This document shows, piece by piece, positions 9,046 through 18,738 of a stretch of 64,000 bases of DNA. Source of the DNA: Leeuwenhoekiella sp. MAR_2009_132 (GTDB lineage Bacteria; Bacteroidota; Bacteroidia; Flavobacteriales; Flavobacteriaceae); NCBI RefSeq assembly GCF_000687915.1, contig NZ_JHZY01000004.1, forward strand, positions 561,001-625,000, in the 5' to 3' direction. Position 1 is the first letter of the stretch, and the number at the start of each line of letters is the position of its first letter. The position numbers and the translations under genes were made by a program. A model generated the notes under the pieces. The model had not been told where the DNA came from. It searched no databases and saw only the letters and a list, made by a program, of their open reading frames with translations.

Positions 9046-10419
9046 TTAGCGTCTTGAAGGCCCTTTTCTCATATTAACATCTTGATCTACACCAAGATAG
9101 TCCTGCACCGTTCTAAAACCAATGTAACTACGTGCAGAATCAGCATACTCATAATCACGAGTACTCACTTGAATGATGTATGCTACATCTTTCCAAGAGC
9201 CACCTCTTACAACTTTGCGTTGGTTTTTTGAGTCGCTAACATTAGGGTTCATTGTAGAAATATACTCATAGGCATTAGGATCATAAGAAGATCCTACCCA
9301 TTCAGAAACATTACCTGCCATATTATAAAGATCGTAGTCATTAGGCTCATAGGAGTCTGCCTCAACTGTATATAAAGCCTGATCTGCAGCATAATCTCCT
9401 CTTAATGGCTTAAAGTTAGCCATAAAACAACCTCTGTCATTTTTGGTATAGGGACCACCCCATGGATAAGTAGCACTTTCTAGACCACCACGGGCAGCAT
9501 ATTCCCATTCTGCCTCACTTGGCAAACGAAATCTATTAACTAACTCCTGACCTCTCTGTTTCTTATATGAGTTTTTATTATCTGTACGCCATTGACAAAA
9601 GGCTTTTGCTTGCTGCCAGCTAACTCCTACAACTGGGTAATCATCATATGCGCTATGCCAGAAATAATCATTATGCATAGGTTCATTATACGAATAAGCA
9701 AAATCCTTAATCCAAACTGTAGTATCAGGATAAATCTTAGTTTCTTCAGTTCTGATGAAATCTTTACGCTTACCATCTTTTTGGCGTGCGGCAGCTTCCA
9801 TATCAAGATATCTATATTTGTAAACAAGTTTATTTACATCTATTGTACGTTGACCATTGTAAGATTCTTCTAAAGGAATATACATTGTATCCATTACCTC
9901 AACATAATACTCGTCAGGATAATCCATAGGATCTGTAATTAACTCTATATCCCAATTAAGTTTACGATCACTATAATCATCACTTAAGCTGTAATAATTA
10001 TCATACATATACTGCTCATAGGGAGTCATATCATCTGGATCATAATCAACAAATGCAAACTCTCCTATACCATCGTTACCAGGCGTTTCTCCCAGATCAT
10101 CTGCTAAAATAGCTAAACGTGCGCGTGTAACTGAGTCGCGTACCCATTTAACAAATTGACGGTATTCTGTATTGGTAATTTCAGTTTCATCCATATAAAA
10201 TGAACGAACTGTTACGGTTTTAGTAGGAGCATTTTTAATGGCAGCGATATCATCATCACTTTTACCCATAATAAAAGCACCACCAGAGACTAAAGTCATC
10301 CCGTATGGCTTTTCGGGGTTCCACTTTTTCCCTTTGACTCCCACAAGTTCACCACGATCGTTACGACCACAACTAACTAATAAGCTTACAATCGCAATAA
10401 ATGCAATAAACTTCTTCAT
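9046..10419 (-). CDS. gldK: Type IX secretion lipoprotein GldK
   Basis: GldK is an outer-membrane lipoprotein that forms the T9SS periplasmic ring with GldN. The 457-residue product has a lipoprotein signal with lipobox LLVSC (Cys17) and a formylglycine-generating-enzyme/sulfatase-modifying fold (GGAFIMGKSDDD near the start; YPVVGVSWQQAKAFCQWR, RLPSEAEWEYAARGG, NMAGNVSEWVGSSY and VVRGGSWKD later). This fold is used structurally in GldK rather than for the FGE reaction. It is the first gld gene in the row; a 107-base gap separates it from the arginase-fold gene upstream, where a -7-like box is seen. Confidence 0.96.
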   Translation of the reverse strand: MKKFIAFIAIVSLLVSCGRNDRGELVGVKGKKWNPEKPYGMTLVSGGAFIMGKSDDDIAAIKNAPTKTVTVRSFYMDETEITNTEYRQFVKWVRDSVTRARLAILADDLGETPGNDGIGEFAFVDYDPDDMTPYEQYMYDNYYSLSDDYSDRKLNWDIELITDPMDYPDEYYVEVMDTMYIPLEESYNGQRTIDVNKLVYKYRYLDMEAAARQKDGKRKDFIRTEETKIYPDTTVWIKDFAYSYNEPMHNDYFWHSAYDDYPVVGVSWQQAKAFCQWRTDNKNSYKKQRGQELVNRFRLPSEAEWEYAARGGLESATYPWGGPYTKNDRGCFMANFKPLRGDYAADQALYTVEADSYEPNDYDLYNMAGNVSEWVGSSYDPNAYEYISTMNPNVSDSKNQRKVVRGGSWKDVAYIIQVSTRDYEYADSARSYIGFRTVQDYLGVDQDVNMRKGPSRR

Positions 10420-10504
10420 AGGTAAATTAGGTTAAATCTAGATTTGAGACGGTAAACCTATCTATAAAATTGCTAAAAAACAATTTTTTGATAAAAATTA
10501 CATT

Positions 10505-10512
10505 CAAAACTA
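10505..10512 (-). promoter_or_regulatory. Candidate -7 box for gldKLMN
   Basis: On the minus strand this reads TAGTTTTG, matching TAnnTTTG, about 86 bases upstream of the gldK start and inside the only sizeable gap of the topA-to-gldN run. No clear -33 TTTG is visible at the right distance, so readthrough from topA remains an alternative. Confidence 0.35.
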
Positions 10513-10526
10513 AAAAGTTTTGTTAA

Positions 10527-11693
10527 TTAAATTTCATTCTTACGCTTTGCTTTATACCAGCGTTCCGGTATTTCCTGGTTACAGGCATTTATATAATCGT
10601 CTTCAGTGCAAGGTAATAACGTGTTCCTTTTTAATTTATTATTAACGCCTTTCATAAATGGAATTTCTATCCACCAGCGTTCAGAGACGGTACTTTTATA
10701 GAAGCTAAGCAACTCATCATCAACAGGAACACTATAGTGTAAGAAATTTGTCTCCCTGTCTTGTAATCGTTCATTTACTCTAAAATTTACTCCTTCGATA
10801 AAATACCAAAGTAATTGAGCTATAAGTGCCGCACCTGTTTCATTATTTCTCTGCAAATTATATTCAAATACACCAAAAACACTTACGCGATCACTAATTC
10901 CTGCATACCTTGCAATTGCGCATATTTCTCTTCCATTAAAACCATTAACGTTATGAGGATGCATATAACCTAAAACTTCAGATTGAATAGAAGACAAATC
11001 TAAACTAACAATGTCTGCATCACGCATTACTGGCTCTACAGCGCTTAAATCTGAAGTTAAATTTCCTAGTCTAAAAGAATCAAAATATAACTTTTCCATC
11101 AGGTCAATTTCTTCCTGAGAGTTGTAATAGGTTTGATACCCTATATTTGAATAATTGAATAAATTATAAGGTTGATCTACAATAATTCTACCTACATATG
11201 ATTTATTTGTAATTGGCAAACTACTGTTTCCTAAATCAAAATGCCCATCTACATTTACTAAATTAACCATTTGATCCAGCCCGTCAAATGCTCTGTATAG
11301 TGCATACGTAAGATCTTGACTACCGCCAAGAACTAATGGTATTATATTATTTTTTACAAGTTGAGTTATTATTTCCTTTAAAGCATAAAAAGTATCTGAA
11401 GCGCTATCTCCCGGTTCTAAATCACCCAGATCCCCTATTTTAGTATACCAGTTACCCGGAAACAGCGCATATAAAGCTTTACGAATGGCCGTAAAATCTA
11501 AACTCGAATCTATATAATCTACTGCTCCTCTACTCTCCCGAACACCAATTATTGCAATGTTTAAATTTTGCATTTCTGGTAAACCACCCTGTCGCGAGTG
11601 CACTTTAATTACGGAAGCTAAACTCTGTTCATTGAGTAAATCTGCGTGTGCAATTATCGCGTCTGAAACTGGGGACAAATTTTCAAAAGCCAT
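10527..11693 (-). CDS. Arginase/formimidoylglutamase-fold protein with incomplete metal site
   Basis: The 388-residue product belongs to the ureohydrolase (arginase/agmatinase/HutG) superfamily, whose members hydrolyse guanidino or formimino groups with two Mn ions. The three signature regions are recognisable but altered. The GGDHS-type motif reads GGSQD (Gln126 in place of the metal-binding His). DAHxD reads DGHFD (149-153; Asp, His and Asp kept). SxDxDxxDP reads SLDLSSI (Asp232 kept, Ser234 in place of the next Asp). Thus each metal loses one usual ligand, and hydrolase activity is doubtful. Its ATG directly abuts the topA stop, so it is surely cotranscribed with topA and lies just upstream of gldK. 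It may be a structural or regulatory homologue; the usual database name formimidoylglutamase should be treated with caution. Confidence 0.8.
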   Translation of the reverse strand: MAFENLSPVSDAIIAHADLLNEQSLASVIKVHSRQGGLPEMQNLNIAIIGVRESRGAVDYIDSSLDFTAIRKALYALFPGNWYTKIGDLGDLEPGDSASDTFYALKEIITQLVKNNIIPLVLGGSQDLTYALYRAFDGLDQMVNLVNVDGHFDLGNSSLPITNKSYVGRIIVDQPYNLFNYSNIGYQTYYNSQEEIDLMEKLYFDSFRLGNLTSDLSAVEPVMRDADIVSLDLSSIQSEVLGYMHPHNVNGFNGREICAIARYAGISDRVSVFGVFEYNLQRNNETGAALIAQLLWYFIEGVNFRVNERLQDRETNFLHYSVPVDDELLSFYKSTVSERWWIEIPFMKGVNNKLKRNTLLPCTEDDYINACNQEIPERWYKAKRKNEI

Positions 11694-14228
11694 TTATTTT
11701 TTCTTTTTTGCTGGTGCTTTCTTAGCTGTACTTTTCTTAGCTGCTGTTTTTTTAGCTGCCGGTTTTTTAGCGGCTTTTTTCTTAGGCCCCTGCTTCTCTA
11801 AAATTGCTTTTACCTCTTCTAAAGTTAAGGCCGCAGCATCTACTGTTTTAGGTAGTTCTATTTTAACTTTACCTTTTATAATATTAGACCTTCCCCATCT
11901 TGCCTTTTCTACACGTATTCCCTCTTCCTTAAAATCGTGTAAGACCTTATCTTTCTCTTTTTGCTTTTTATCTTCAATTAACTCAACGATATCTTTATCT
12001 GTTAAGTTATCAAAATCGTACTTTTTATTAACATTAATAAATATGCTATTCCACTTTAAGTAAGGCCCAAAACGACCCACACCTTTCTGAACAGGCTTAT
12101 CTTCATACGTGTAAATAGGCGCATCTGCCTTTTGTTTTTCTTTAATATACTTAACTGCTTCATCATACTCAACTTCTAAAGGATCTATACCTTTAGGAAG
12201 TGAAACAAAAGCTTTTCCGAATTTAACGTAAGGTCCAAAACGACCATTATTAACCTCTACCGGCTCTCCTTCAAACTCCCCTAATTCACGAGGAAGTTTA
12301 AAAAGATCCATTGCCTCTTCAAAGGTTATGCTTTCTAATTGCTGATCTGGTAAGAGACCCGCAAACAGTGGTTTTTCTTCATCTTCAACAGAGCCTATTT
12401 GAACCATTGCTCCATATTTACCAAGACGTACGCTTACCGGTTTGCCAGACTTTGGATCTTTACCCAAGACACGCTCGCCTACCTCGCGATCTGCATTTTC
12501 TGCAACGTGTTTAACCTGAGGATGAAAGTCTTTATAAAAATCTTTCATCATTTTTGTCCACTCTTCGTTGCCTTCGGCAATCTCATCAAAATCCTGCTCA
12601 ACTTTTGCTGTAAAATTGTAATCAAGAATATTTTCAAAATGCATTACAAGGAAGTCGTTTACTACCATTCCCACATCTGTAGGAACTAATTTTCCTTTAT
12701 CTGAGCCTACCTTTTCAGACAACTTAGTAGCTTTAACAGCTCCTTTCTTTAGTGTGATTAAATCGTACTCACGCTCTACCCCTTCAACATTACCTTTCTC
12801 AATATATTTTCTATTTTGAATGGTCGTAATTGTAGGTGCATAAGTTGACGGTCTTCCTATACCTAATTCTTCTAACTTCTTTACTAATGACGCTTCAGTG
12901 TAACGATATGGAGCTCTGGTAAAACGCTCGGTAGCAGTGATCCAATGATTATCAAGCACTTCTCCTTCTTTTAATGGAGGTAGAATTCCGTTTTCTTCCT
13001 GGTCTTCATCATCTGTCCCTTCCAGATATACTTTTAAAAAACCATCAAATTTGATAACTTCTCCGTTTGCTGTGAAATTTGAAGGATGGTTTGAAGATGC
13101 AATTTGCACATTTGTACGTTCTAGCTTAGCTTCACTCATTTGTGAGGCAATTGCTCGTTTCCAGATAAGCTCGTATAATCGCGCCTGATCTCTTTCTATA
13201 TTAACGGAGTGCTTACTAAAATCTGTAGGTCTAATTGCTTCGTGAGCTTCTTGAGCTCCTTTACTTTTTCCTTTATAATTGCGCTCTTTATGGTATTTAG
13301 TACCATATGCAGAGTTAATTTCGTTTCCTGCAGCCTCTTTTGCATCTTGAGAAAGATTTACACTATCTGTTCTCATATAAGTAATAAGACCCGCCTCATA
13401 AAGACGTTGCGCCATATTCATCGTTTTACTTACCGAAAAATACAACTTACGCGCTGCCTCCTGCTGTAATGTAGAAGTAGTAAACGGTGGTGCCGGAGAT
13501 TTACTAGCCGGTTTAGTTGTTAATGCATCTACTTTAAATGTAGCATTAGCATTTGCTTTTAGAAATTCTTCAGCTTCCTTTTTTGTATCTAAATTTTTAG
13601 GAAGTTTCGCTTTTAAAGTACGACCGTCTGCATTAGCAAATTCAGCATCAACTCTAAAATAATCTTCAGTATTAAAAGCCTGAATTTCGCGTTCACGCTC
13701 TACAATAAGTCTTACTGATACAGATTGTACACGACCTGCAGATAAACCTCCTTTTACTTTTCGCCATAAAACCGGTGATATCTCATAACCTACCAGACGA
13801 TCAAGTACACGTCTTGCTTGTTGTGCATTTACCAGATTATAGTCAATATCACGTGGATTGTCTATCGCTTTAAGAATAGCTTTTTTAGTAATTTCAGAAA
13901 AAACAATTCGTTTTGTCTTTGCTTTATCAAGATTTAATTCTTCTGCAAGATGCCAGGCTATAGCTTCCCCCTCCCGATCCTCATCACTCGCTAGCCAAAC
14001 CATTTCTGCTTTATCAGCTAAGTCTCGTAGTTTTTTAACAACCGCTTTCTTATCTTTATTTACTGTATATTTTGGCGTAAAATCACCCTCAACATCTACT
14101 CCGAGTTCCTTTGTTGGCAGATCTGCAATATGACCAAAACTACTTTCTACTTTATAATCTGAACCCAGAAATTTCTCAATAGTTTTAGCCTTTGCAGGTG
14201 ACTCAACAATTACAAGATTTTTTGCCAT
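11694..14228 (-). CDS. topA: DNA topoisomerase I (type IA)
   Basis: TopA relaxes negative supercoils through a 5'-phosphotyrosine link. The N-terminal Toprim domain starts NLVIVESPAKAKTIEKFLG and includes WLASDEDREGEAIAWHL with its acidic metal ligands. The active-site Tyr lies in GLITYMRTDSVNL (~residue 290). The C-terminus has GRFGPY-type repeats (NGRFGPYVKFGK, VGRFGPYLKWNS) and no obvious CxxC zinc ribbons. It ends in a tail of about 27 residues made almost only of Lys, Ala and Pro. An in-frame Met 24 bases further upstream (14252) exists, but MAKNLVIVESPAKAK at 14228 is the normal start. This gives 844 residues. Confidence 0.97.
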   Translation of the reverse strand: MAKNLVIVESPAKAKTIEKFLGSDYKVESSFGHIADLPTKELGVDVEGDFTPKYTVNKDKKAVVKKLRDLADKAEMVWLASDEDREGEAIAWHLAEELNLDKAKTKRIVFSEITKKAILKAIDNPRDIDYNLVNAQQARRVLDRLVGYEISPVLWRKVKGGLSAGRVQSVSVRLIVEREREIQAFNTEDYFRVDAEFANADGRTLKAKLPKNLDTKKEAEEFLKANANATFKVDALTTKPASKSPAPPFTTSTLQQEAARKLYFSVSKTMNMAQRLYEAGLITYMRTDSVNLSQDAKEAAGNEINSAYGTKYHKERNYKGKSKGAQEAHEAIRPTDFSKHSVNIERDQARLYELIWKRAIASQMSEAKLERTNVQIASSNHPSNFTANGEVIKFDGFLKVYLEGTDDEDQEENGILPPLKEGEVLDNHWITATERFTRAPYRYTEASLVKKLEELGIGRPSTYAPTITTIQNRKYIEKGNVEGVEREYDLITLKKGAVKATKLSEKVGSDKGKLVPTDVGMVVNDFLVMHFENILDYNFTAKVEQDFDEIAEGNEEWTKMMKDFYKDFHPQVKHVAENADREVGERVLGKDPKSGKPVSVRLGKYGAMVQIGSVEDEEKPLFAGLLPDQQLESITFEEAMDLFKLPRELGEFEGEPVEVNNGRFGPYVKFGKAFVSLPKGIDPLEVEYDEAVKYIKEKQKADAPIYTYEDKPVQKGVGRFGPYLKWNSIFINVNKKYDFDNLTDKDIVELIEDKKQKEKDKVLHDFKEEGIRVEKARWGRSNIIKGKVKIELPKTVDAAALTLEEVKAILEKQGPKKKAAKKPAAKKTAAKKSTAKKAPAKKKK

Positions 14229-14300
14229 AACGCTTTTTTCAAAATTTGTCAATCAAAATAAAACTAAAAGGAGCTTAATTTAATTTTGATTTTAGAATCG

Positions 14301-14308
14301 CAAAAGTA
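14301..14308 (-). promoter_or_regulatory. Candidate -7 box for topA
   Basis: Minus-strand TACTTTTG matches TAnnTTTG about 73 bases upstream of the topA ATG. The -33 region is only weakly matched (TTTCTG at a 22-base spacing). Confidence 0.45.
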
Positions 14309-14440
14309 GTAGAAAATTTATTATTGAGACCAGAAACCTCATTTAGACCCTAAATAGCTTTTAGCTTGTAGTATTTAATTCGCTTAAATATATAACCTAC
14401 ATCACTTTACTAATGAATTTAAATTTCGGTCTAATGACAC

Positions 14441-14471
14441 TTTGTCACAAGTTGAGTTAATCGTATCTTTG
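14441..14471 (+). promoter_or_regulatory. Bacteroidota-type promoter for miaB
   Basis: TTTG (14441-14444), then 19 bases, then TATCTTTG (14464-14471): a full match to the -33/-7 consensus of the Bacteroidota primary sigma factor. The miaB ATG follows 29 bases later. This is the clearest promoter in the window and probably drives the miaB to secG run. Confidence 0.75.
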
Positions 14472-14500
14472 CCCACTATTTTTAGGAAGCAGACCGTATT

Positions 14501-15946
14501 ATGGAGAAAGTTATAGACGAAAATAAACAAGGAGAAACACTGGTTTTAGAACCTCAAAAAACAAATACTAAAAAGCTTTTTATTGAAAGCTACGGTTGCC
14601 AAATGAATTTTAGCGACAGTGAGATTGTTGCTTCTATACTTGCAGATCAAGGTTACAACACCACCTCAAAGCTTGAGGACGCAGATCTTGTACTTGTAAA
14701 CACCTGCTCTATACGTGATAAAGCAGAGCAGACCGTACGCAAACGTCTTGAAAAATATAATGCCGTAAAGAAAATAAACCCGGCTATGAAAGTAGGCGTG
14801 CTGGGTTGTATGGCAGAACGCTTAAAAAGCAAATTTTTAGAAGAAGAGAAAATCGTAGACCTTGTTGTAGGCCCTGATGCCTACAAAGATTTACCTAACT
14901 TATTAAGCGAGGTTGAAGAAGGTCGTGATGCAATAAATGTTATTCTTTCTAAAGAAGAAACGTACGGCGACATAGCACCTGTGCGTTTACAAAGTAATGG
15001 TGTTACAGCTTTTGTGAGCATCACCAGAGGTTGTGATAATATGTGCACCTTTTGCGTAGTACCTTTTACCAGAGGACGCGAACGCAGCCGTGACCCTCAA
15101 AGTATTATTGAAGAAGTTAACGATCTTGCCTCGAGAGGCTTTAAAGAAGTCACTTTATTAGGACAAAATGTTGACAGTTTTTTATGGTATGGCGGCGGTC
15201 TTAAAAAAGATTTTGACAAAGCGAGCGAGATGGCGCAGGCAACAGCGGTTAACTTTTCTGGCTTATTAGCTCTTGTAGCAGAGGCTCAACCTAAAATGCG
15301 TATTAGATTTTCAACTTCAAATCCTCAGGATATGACGTTAGATGTTATACGTACTATGGCTAAATATGATAATATTTGCAACTATATACACCTGCCGGTG
15401 CAAAGCGGAAGTGATCGTATTTTAAAAGAAATGAATCGCCTACACACAAGGCAAGAATACTTTGACCTAATAGATAATATACGTGAAATAATGCCAGATT
15501 GTGGTATATCTCAAGATATTATTACCGGGTTTCCTACGGAAACGGAAGAAGATCATCAAGACACATTAAGCTTAATGCGTTATGTAAAATATGACTTTGG
15601 TTTTATGTTTGCCTATAGCGAGCGTCCCGGAACAATGGCAGCTCGTAAACTTGAAGATGATATCCCGTTAGAGGTAAAAAAACGACGCCTTGCCGAAGTC
15701 ATCGCATTGCAATTAGAACACTCACACCACAATACTAAAAAACAGGTAGGCCGCGTCGTTGAAGTTCTTATTGAAAAAGAATCTAAGAAAAGTGACGCAG
15801 AATGGTCTGGTCGTAATTCTCAAAATACAGTAGTTGTGTTCCCAAAAGAACATTATAAAATAGGCGACTTTGTAAACGTAGAAATTCTTTCGTGCACCAC
15901 TTCTACTCTTTTAGGTAAAGCTGTAGGTTATTCTTCAAACAATTAA
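14501..15946 (+). CDS. miaB: tRNA-2-methylthio-N6-dimethylallyladenosine synthase MiaB
   Basis: MiaB is a radical-SAM methylthiotransferase that adds a methylthio group to i6A37 of tRNAs reading UNN codons. The 481-residue product has the N-terminal domain with three cluster Cys (SYGCQMN, NTCSIR, LGCMAER). It also has the radical-SAM motif CDNMCTFC followed by [12 protein letters not shown], and a C-terminal TRAM domain ([12 protein letters not shown]...). The N-terminal extension of about 20 residues before [13 protein letters not shown] is polar. It has a strong promoter 30 bases upstream and starts a five-gene run. Confidence 0.97.
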   Translation: MEKVIDENKQGETLVLEPQKTNTKKLFIESYGCQMNFSDSEIVASILADQGYNTTSKLEDADLVLVNTCSIRDKAEQTVRKRLEKYNAVKKINPAMKVGVLGCMAERLKSKFLEEEKIVDLVVGPDAYKDLPNLLSEVEEGRDAINVILSKEETYGDIAPVRLQSNGVTAFVSITRGCDNMCTFCVVPFTRGRERSRDPQSIIEEVNDLASRGFKEVTLLGQNVDSFLWYGGGLKKDFDKASEMAQATAVNFSGLLALVAEAQPKMRIRFSTSNPQDMTLDVIRTMAKYDNICNYIHLPVQSGSDRILKEMNRLHTRQEYFDLIDNIREIMPDCGISQDIITGFPTETEEDHQDTLSLMRYVKYDFGFMFAYSERPGTMAARKLEDDIPLEVKKRRLAEVIALQLEHSHHNTKKQVGRVVEVLIEKESKKSDAEWSGRNSQNTVVVFPKEHYKIGDFVNVEILSCTTSTLLGKAVGYSSNN

Positions 15947-15956
15947 TTAATAGTTA

Positions 15957-17210
15957 ATGGAATCAGTTCACGCTATAAAACAACGTTTTGGGATCATTGG
16001 AGATGACCCCAAACTCAATCGTGCGATTGAAAAAGCGATACAGGTAGCCCCTACAGATATTTCGGTTCTGGTTACCGGTGAAAGTGGTGTAGGTAAAGAA
16101 AGTATTCCACGCATAATACATTCATTATCGCACCGCAAGCATAATAAATACATCGCTGTAAACTGTGGTGCTATTCCAGAAGGCACTATAGACAGCGAGC
16201 TTTTTGGTCACGAAAAAGGAGCTTTTACAGGAGCAACTTCAACACGTAGCGGTTATTTTGAAGAAGCAGACGGCGGAACCATATTTCTTGATGAAGTTGG
16301 TGAGTTGCCACTACCTACTCAGGTACGTCTCCTTCGGGTTTTAGAAAATGGAGAGTTTCTAAAAGTAGGTTCTTCAAAAACTCAGAAAACAGATGTACGC
16401 ATTGTAGCAGCAACAAACGTAAAAATGTTTGACGCTATTAATCAGGAACGTTTTAGAGAAGATTTATTTTACAGATTAAGTACTGTAGATATAAATCTTC
16501 CGCCTTTGCGAGAACGTAAAGAAGATATTCATTTACTTTTTAGAAAGTTTGCTTCAGACTTTGCTAATAAGTACAAAATGCCAACAATACGCCTCGAAGA
16601 CGATGCTATAAACGCGCTTTTAAAGTACCGCTGGAGTGGTAATATTAGACAGCTGCGCAATGTAGCCGAGCAAATTTCTGTATTAGAACAAAACAGAAGT
16701 ATTACGTTAGATAAATTACGTCATTACTTACCCGATACAGGCTCAAATTTACCAGCTGTGATAGGCTCTAAAAAGAGTGAAAGTGATTTTAGCAGTGAGC
16801 GTGAAATTTTATATAAAGTTCTTTTTGATATGAAAAGTGACCTGAATGACCTTAAAAAATTAACGCTTGAGTTAATGGAAAAAGGTAATAACGCTAGCGT
16901 TCAGGAAGAAAACAAATCACTTATTAAAAAAATATACAGCGAAGACGAGACAGATGCCTACGAGAGCGCAGAAGATATCACCGAAGTTTTACAACTTCCG
17001 CAAGAGTCTGCTGCTAAATCTTCTCTTGCAGACAAGTATCATTTTGCAGAAGATGTAGAAGAAGAAGAAACCTTATCGCTACAGGAAAAAGAGTTAGAGC
17101 TCATTGAAAAATCGCTAGAACGTCACAGCGGCAAACGCAAAGCAGCGGCAAAAGAATTAGGAATTAGCGAGCGCACTTTGTACAGAAAAATTAAACAATA
17201 CGATCTTTAA
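15957..17210 (+). CDS. Sigma-54-dependent activator without receiver domain (Fis-type HTH)
   Basis: The product is a bacterial enhancer-binding protein that uses ATP to open promoters bound by sigma-54 RNA polymerase. The AAA+ domain begins almost at the N-terminus: Walker A GESGVGKE (~39-46), the sigma-54 contact loop GAFTGAT intact (~84), Walker B GGTIFLDEVGEL and arginine-finger region RFREDLFYRLSTV. An acidic linker follows, then a C-terminal Fis-type helix-turn-helix (RKAAAKELGISERTLYRKI). There is no N-terminal receiver, GAF or PAS sensor domain in its 417 residues, so activity may be set by expression level or by a partner. It starts 10 bases after miaB and leads into lptE. A -24/-12-like site lies before groES about 2 kb downstream. 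Confidence 0.95.
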   Translation: MESVHAIKQRFGIIGDDPKLNRAIEKAIQVAPTDISVLVTGESGVGKESIPRIIHSLSHRKHNKYIAVNCGAIPEGTIDSELFGHEKGAFTGATSTRSGYFEEADGGTIFLDEVGELPLPTQVRLLRVLENGEFLKVGSSKTQKTDVRIVAATNVKMFDAINQERFREDLFYRLSTVDINLPPLRERKEDIHLLFRKFASDFANKYKMPTIRLEDDAINALLKYRWSGNIRQLRNVAEQISVLEQNRSITLDKLRHYLPDTGSNLPAVIGSKKSESDFSSEREILYKVLFDMKSDLNDLKKLTLELMEKGNNASVQEENKSLIKKIYSEDETDAYESAEDITEVLQLPQESAAKSSLADKYHFAEDVEEEETLSLQEKELELIEKSLERHSGKRKAAAKELGISERTLYRKIKQYDL

Positions 17211-17231
17211 AAGAGGTTATTTAAACAACTT

Positions 17232-17750
17232 ATGAAAAAACTTCAAATAACACTTCTTTTATTAAGCTGCTTTTGTTTTAACAGCTGTGGTTTTTATTCA
17301 TTTACTGGTATTTCTATTCAACCGGGAACTGAAAGCTTTTATGTAAGTTTTTTTCAAAACAACGCTCCTATTGTAGAGCCTGGTATTGACAGAGATTTCT
17401 CATTTGCTCTTTCTGATTTAATTCAGAACCAAACTAGCCTAAATCTGGCTACAAATGCTGCTAATGCAGACTTAATATATGAAGGTGAGATTGTTGATTA
17501 TTACATAGCTCCTCAAACAGCTACATCAGATAACCTTGCAGCTCAAAACAGATTAACCATAGTTGTTTTGTGTAGATTTACCAATACTAAAAAAGAAGAT
17601 GGCAGTGATGACTTTGAAAAGCGATTCTCATTTTTTGTAGACACACCCGGTAATTCTCAATTAGTAGGCAGTGCTTTAGATAGCGCAATCGCAGAAATTT
17701 TTGAGCGTATTACTCAAGACATTTTTAATGAATCGCTTGCAAACTGGTAA
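17232..17750 (+). CDS. lptE: LPS assembly lipoprotein LptE-like
   Basis: LptE plugs the outer-membrane LptD translocon that inserts LPS. The 172-residue product is a lipoprotein with lipobox FNSC (Cys19), immediately followed by GFYSFTG, typical of Bacteroidota LptE. The remainder has the expected alpha/beta length, with NADLIYEGEIVDYYIAPQ and a terminal helix. It lies 21 bases after the sigma-54 activator and its stop abuts the ATG of the next gene. Similarity to proteobacterial LptE is structural rather than obvious in sequence. Confidence 0.85.
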   Translation: MKKLQITLLLLSCFCFNSCGFYSFTGISIQPGTESFYVSFFQNNAPIVEPGIDRDFSFALSDLIQNQTSLNLATNAANADLIYEGEIVDYYIAPQTATSDNLAAQNRLTIVVLCRFTNTKKEDGSDDFEKRFSFFVDTPGNSQLVGSALDSAIAEIFERITQDIFNESLANW

Positions 17751-18686
17751 ATGAACACCTTAGATTTTACATATCTTTTAGAAAATCCTGATACAATTAC
17801 TCCGGAGCAAACCTCAGCATTAAATGAGGTAGTAAAAGAGTATCCATACTTTCAGGCGGCACGAGCACTTTACTTAAAAGGTTTGAAAAATCAGGAGAGT
17901 TTTCTATACAACAATCAGTTAAAAAAAACAGCTGCTTATACTCAGGATCGTACCGTTCTATTTGATTACATTACTTCAGAAAATTTTAATCAAACAGCTA
18001 TAAGCGAGCAAATAAAAGCTCAGGAAGAGCAACTGCGCGATATGCCTGTGCACGACCTTATTGATATTTCAGCAGAATTAGATGCTGAAGAAATCGCGAA
18101 GGCCAATCAGGTATTATCAAGTGATTTTTTTATTCCGAAGGAACAACCTCAAGAAAGTATAGAAGACAATGATATACAGGCCACTGAAAAGAAGTTACAA
18201 ATAGGAAAACCTTTAGAATTCACAAAGAGTGAGACTCACTCATTTAGCCAATGGTTAAAGATAACTTCATTTAATAAGATTGACAGAACCGAAAATTCTG
18301 ACTCTCCTACTGAAAAATCTAATACACCCGAAGAAATAAAGCTAGACTCAAAACCTACGCAATTTGTTTCTTTTTCAGAAGTTCAGGAGGATAGTGAAGA
18401 TCCTGATCGCATACGTAGATTAGAATTAATCGATAAATTTATTGAAACAAACCCTAAGATAAAGGTAAAATCTCCTGAAGAAGGGTTTAAAAAACAAGAT
18501 CTACAAAGTGATTTTCAGCCTAATGAAAGCTTAATGACAGAGACTCTAGCGCGAGTTTACGTCGAGCAAAAGAATTATCAAAAAGCAAAGCAGGCATATA
18601 AAATTTTATGTTTGAAATATCCGGAAAAAAGTGGTTTCTTTGCAGACCAAATTCGGGCAATAGTTAAATTGCAAGAAAATAAATAA
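17751..18686 (+). CDS. Hypothetical protein with C-terminal TPR-like helices
   Basis: The 311-residue product lacks a signal peptide or membrane segment. The N-terminal ~60 residues form a helical region (PDTITPEQTSALNEVVKEYP, then FQAARALYLKGLKN). The middle is acidic and low in complexity (~140-230, rich in Glu, Lys, Ser and Thr). The C-terminus has one TPR-like pair (ETLARVYVEQKNYQKAKQAY, then KILCLKYPEKSGFFADQI). It is probably a cytoplasmic scaffold. The ATG follows the lptE stop directly and secG comes 52 bases later, a setting that suggests envelope or secretion work. I do not know a specific function. Confidence 0.85.
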   Translation: MNTLDFTYLLENPDTITPEQTSALNEVVKEYPYFQAARALYLKGLKNQESFLYNNQLKKTAAYTQDRTVLFDYITSENFNQTAISEQIKAQEEQLRDMPVHDLIDISAELDAEEIAKANQVLSSDFFIPKEQPQESIEDNDIQATEKKLQIGKPLEFTKSETHSFSQWLKITSFNKIDRTENSDSPTEKSNTPEEIKLDSKPTQFVSFSEVQEDSEDPDRIRRLELIDKFIETNPKIKVKSPEEGFKKQDLQSDFQPNESLMTETLARVYVEQKNYQKAKQAYKILCLKYPEKSGFFADQIRAIVKLQENK

Positions 18687-18738
18687 TAAATTGCGGCACA
18701 TTTAAATTTTGAAATCCGCCTTTATAAAGCCTTAAACT

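Noticed and set aside
11557..12063. 168-residue plus-strand frame with an apparent hydrophobic repeat
   Set aside because: It is the antisense of the Lys/Ala-rich topA tail and the start of the arginase-fold gene; the Phe/Ala-rich repeat comes from reading Lys/Ala codons backwards.
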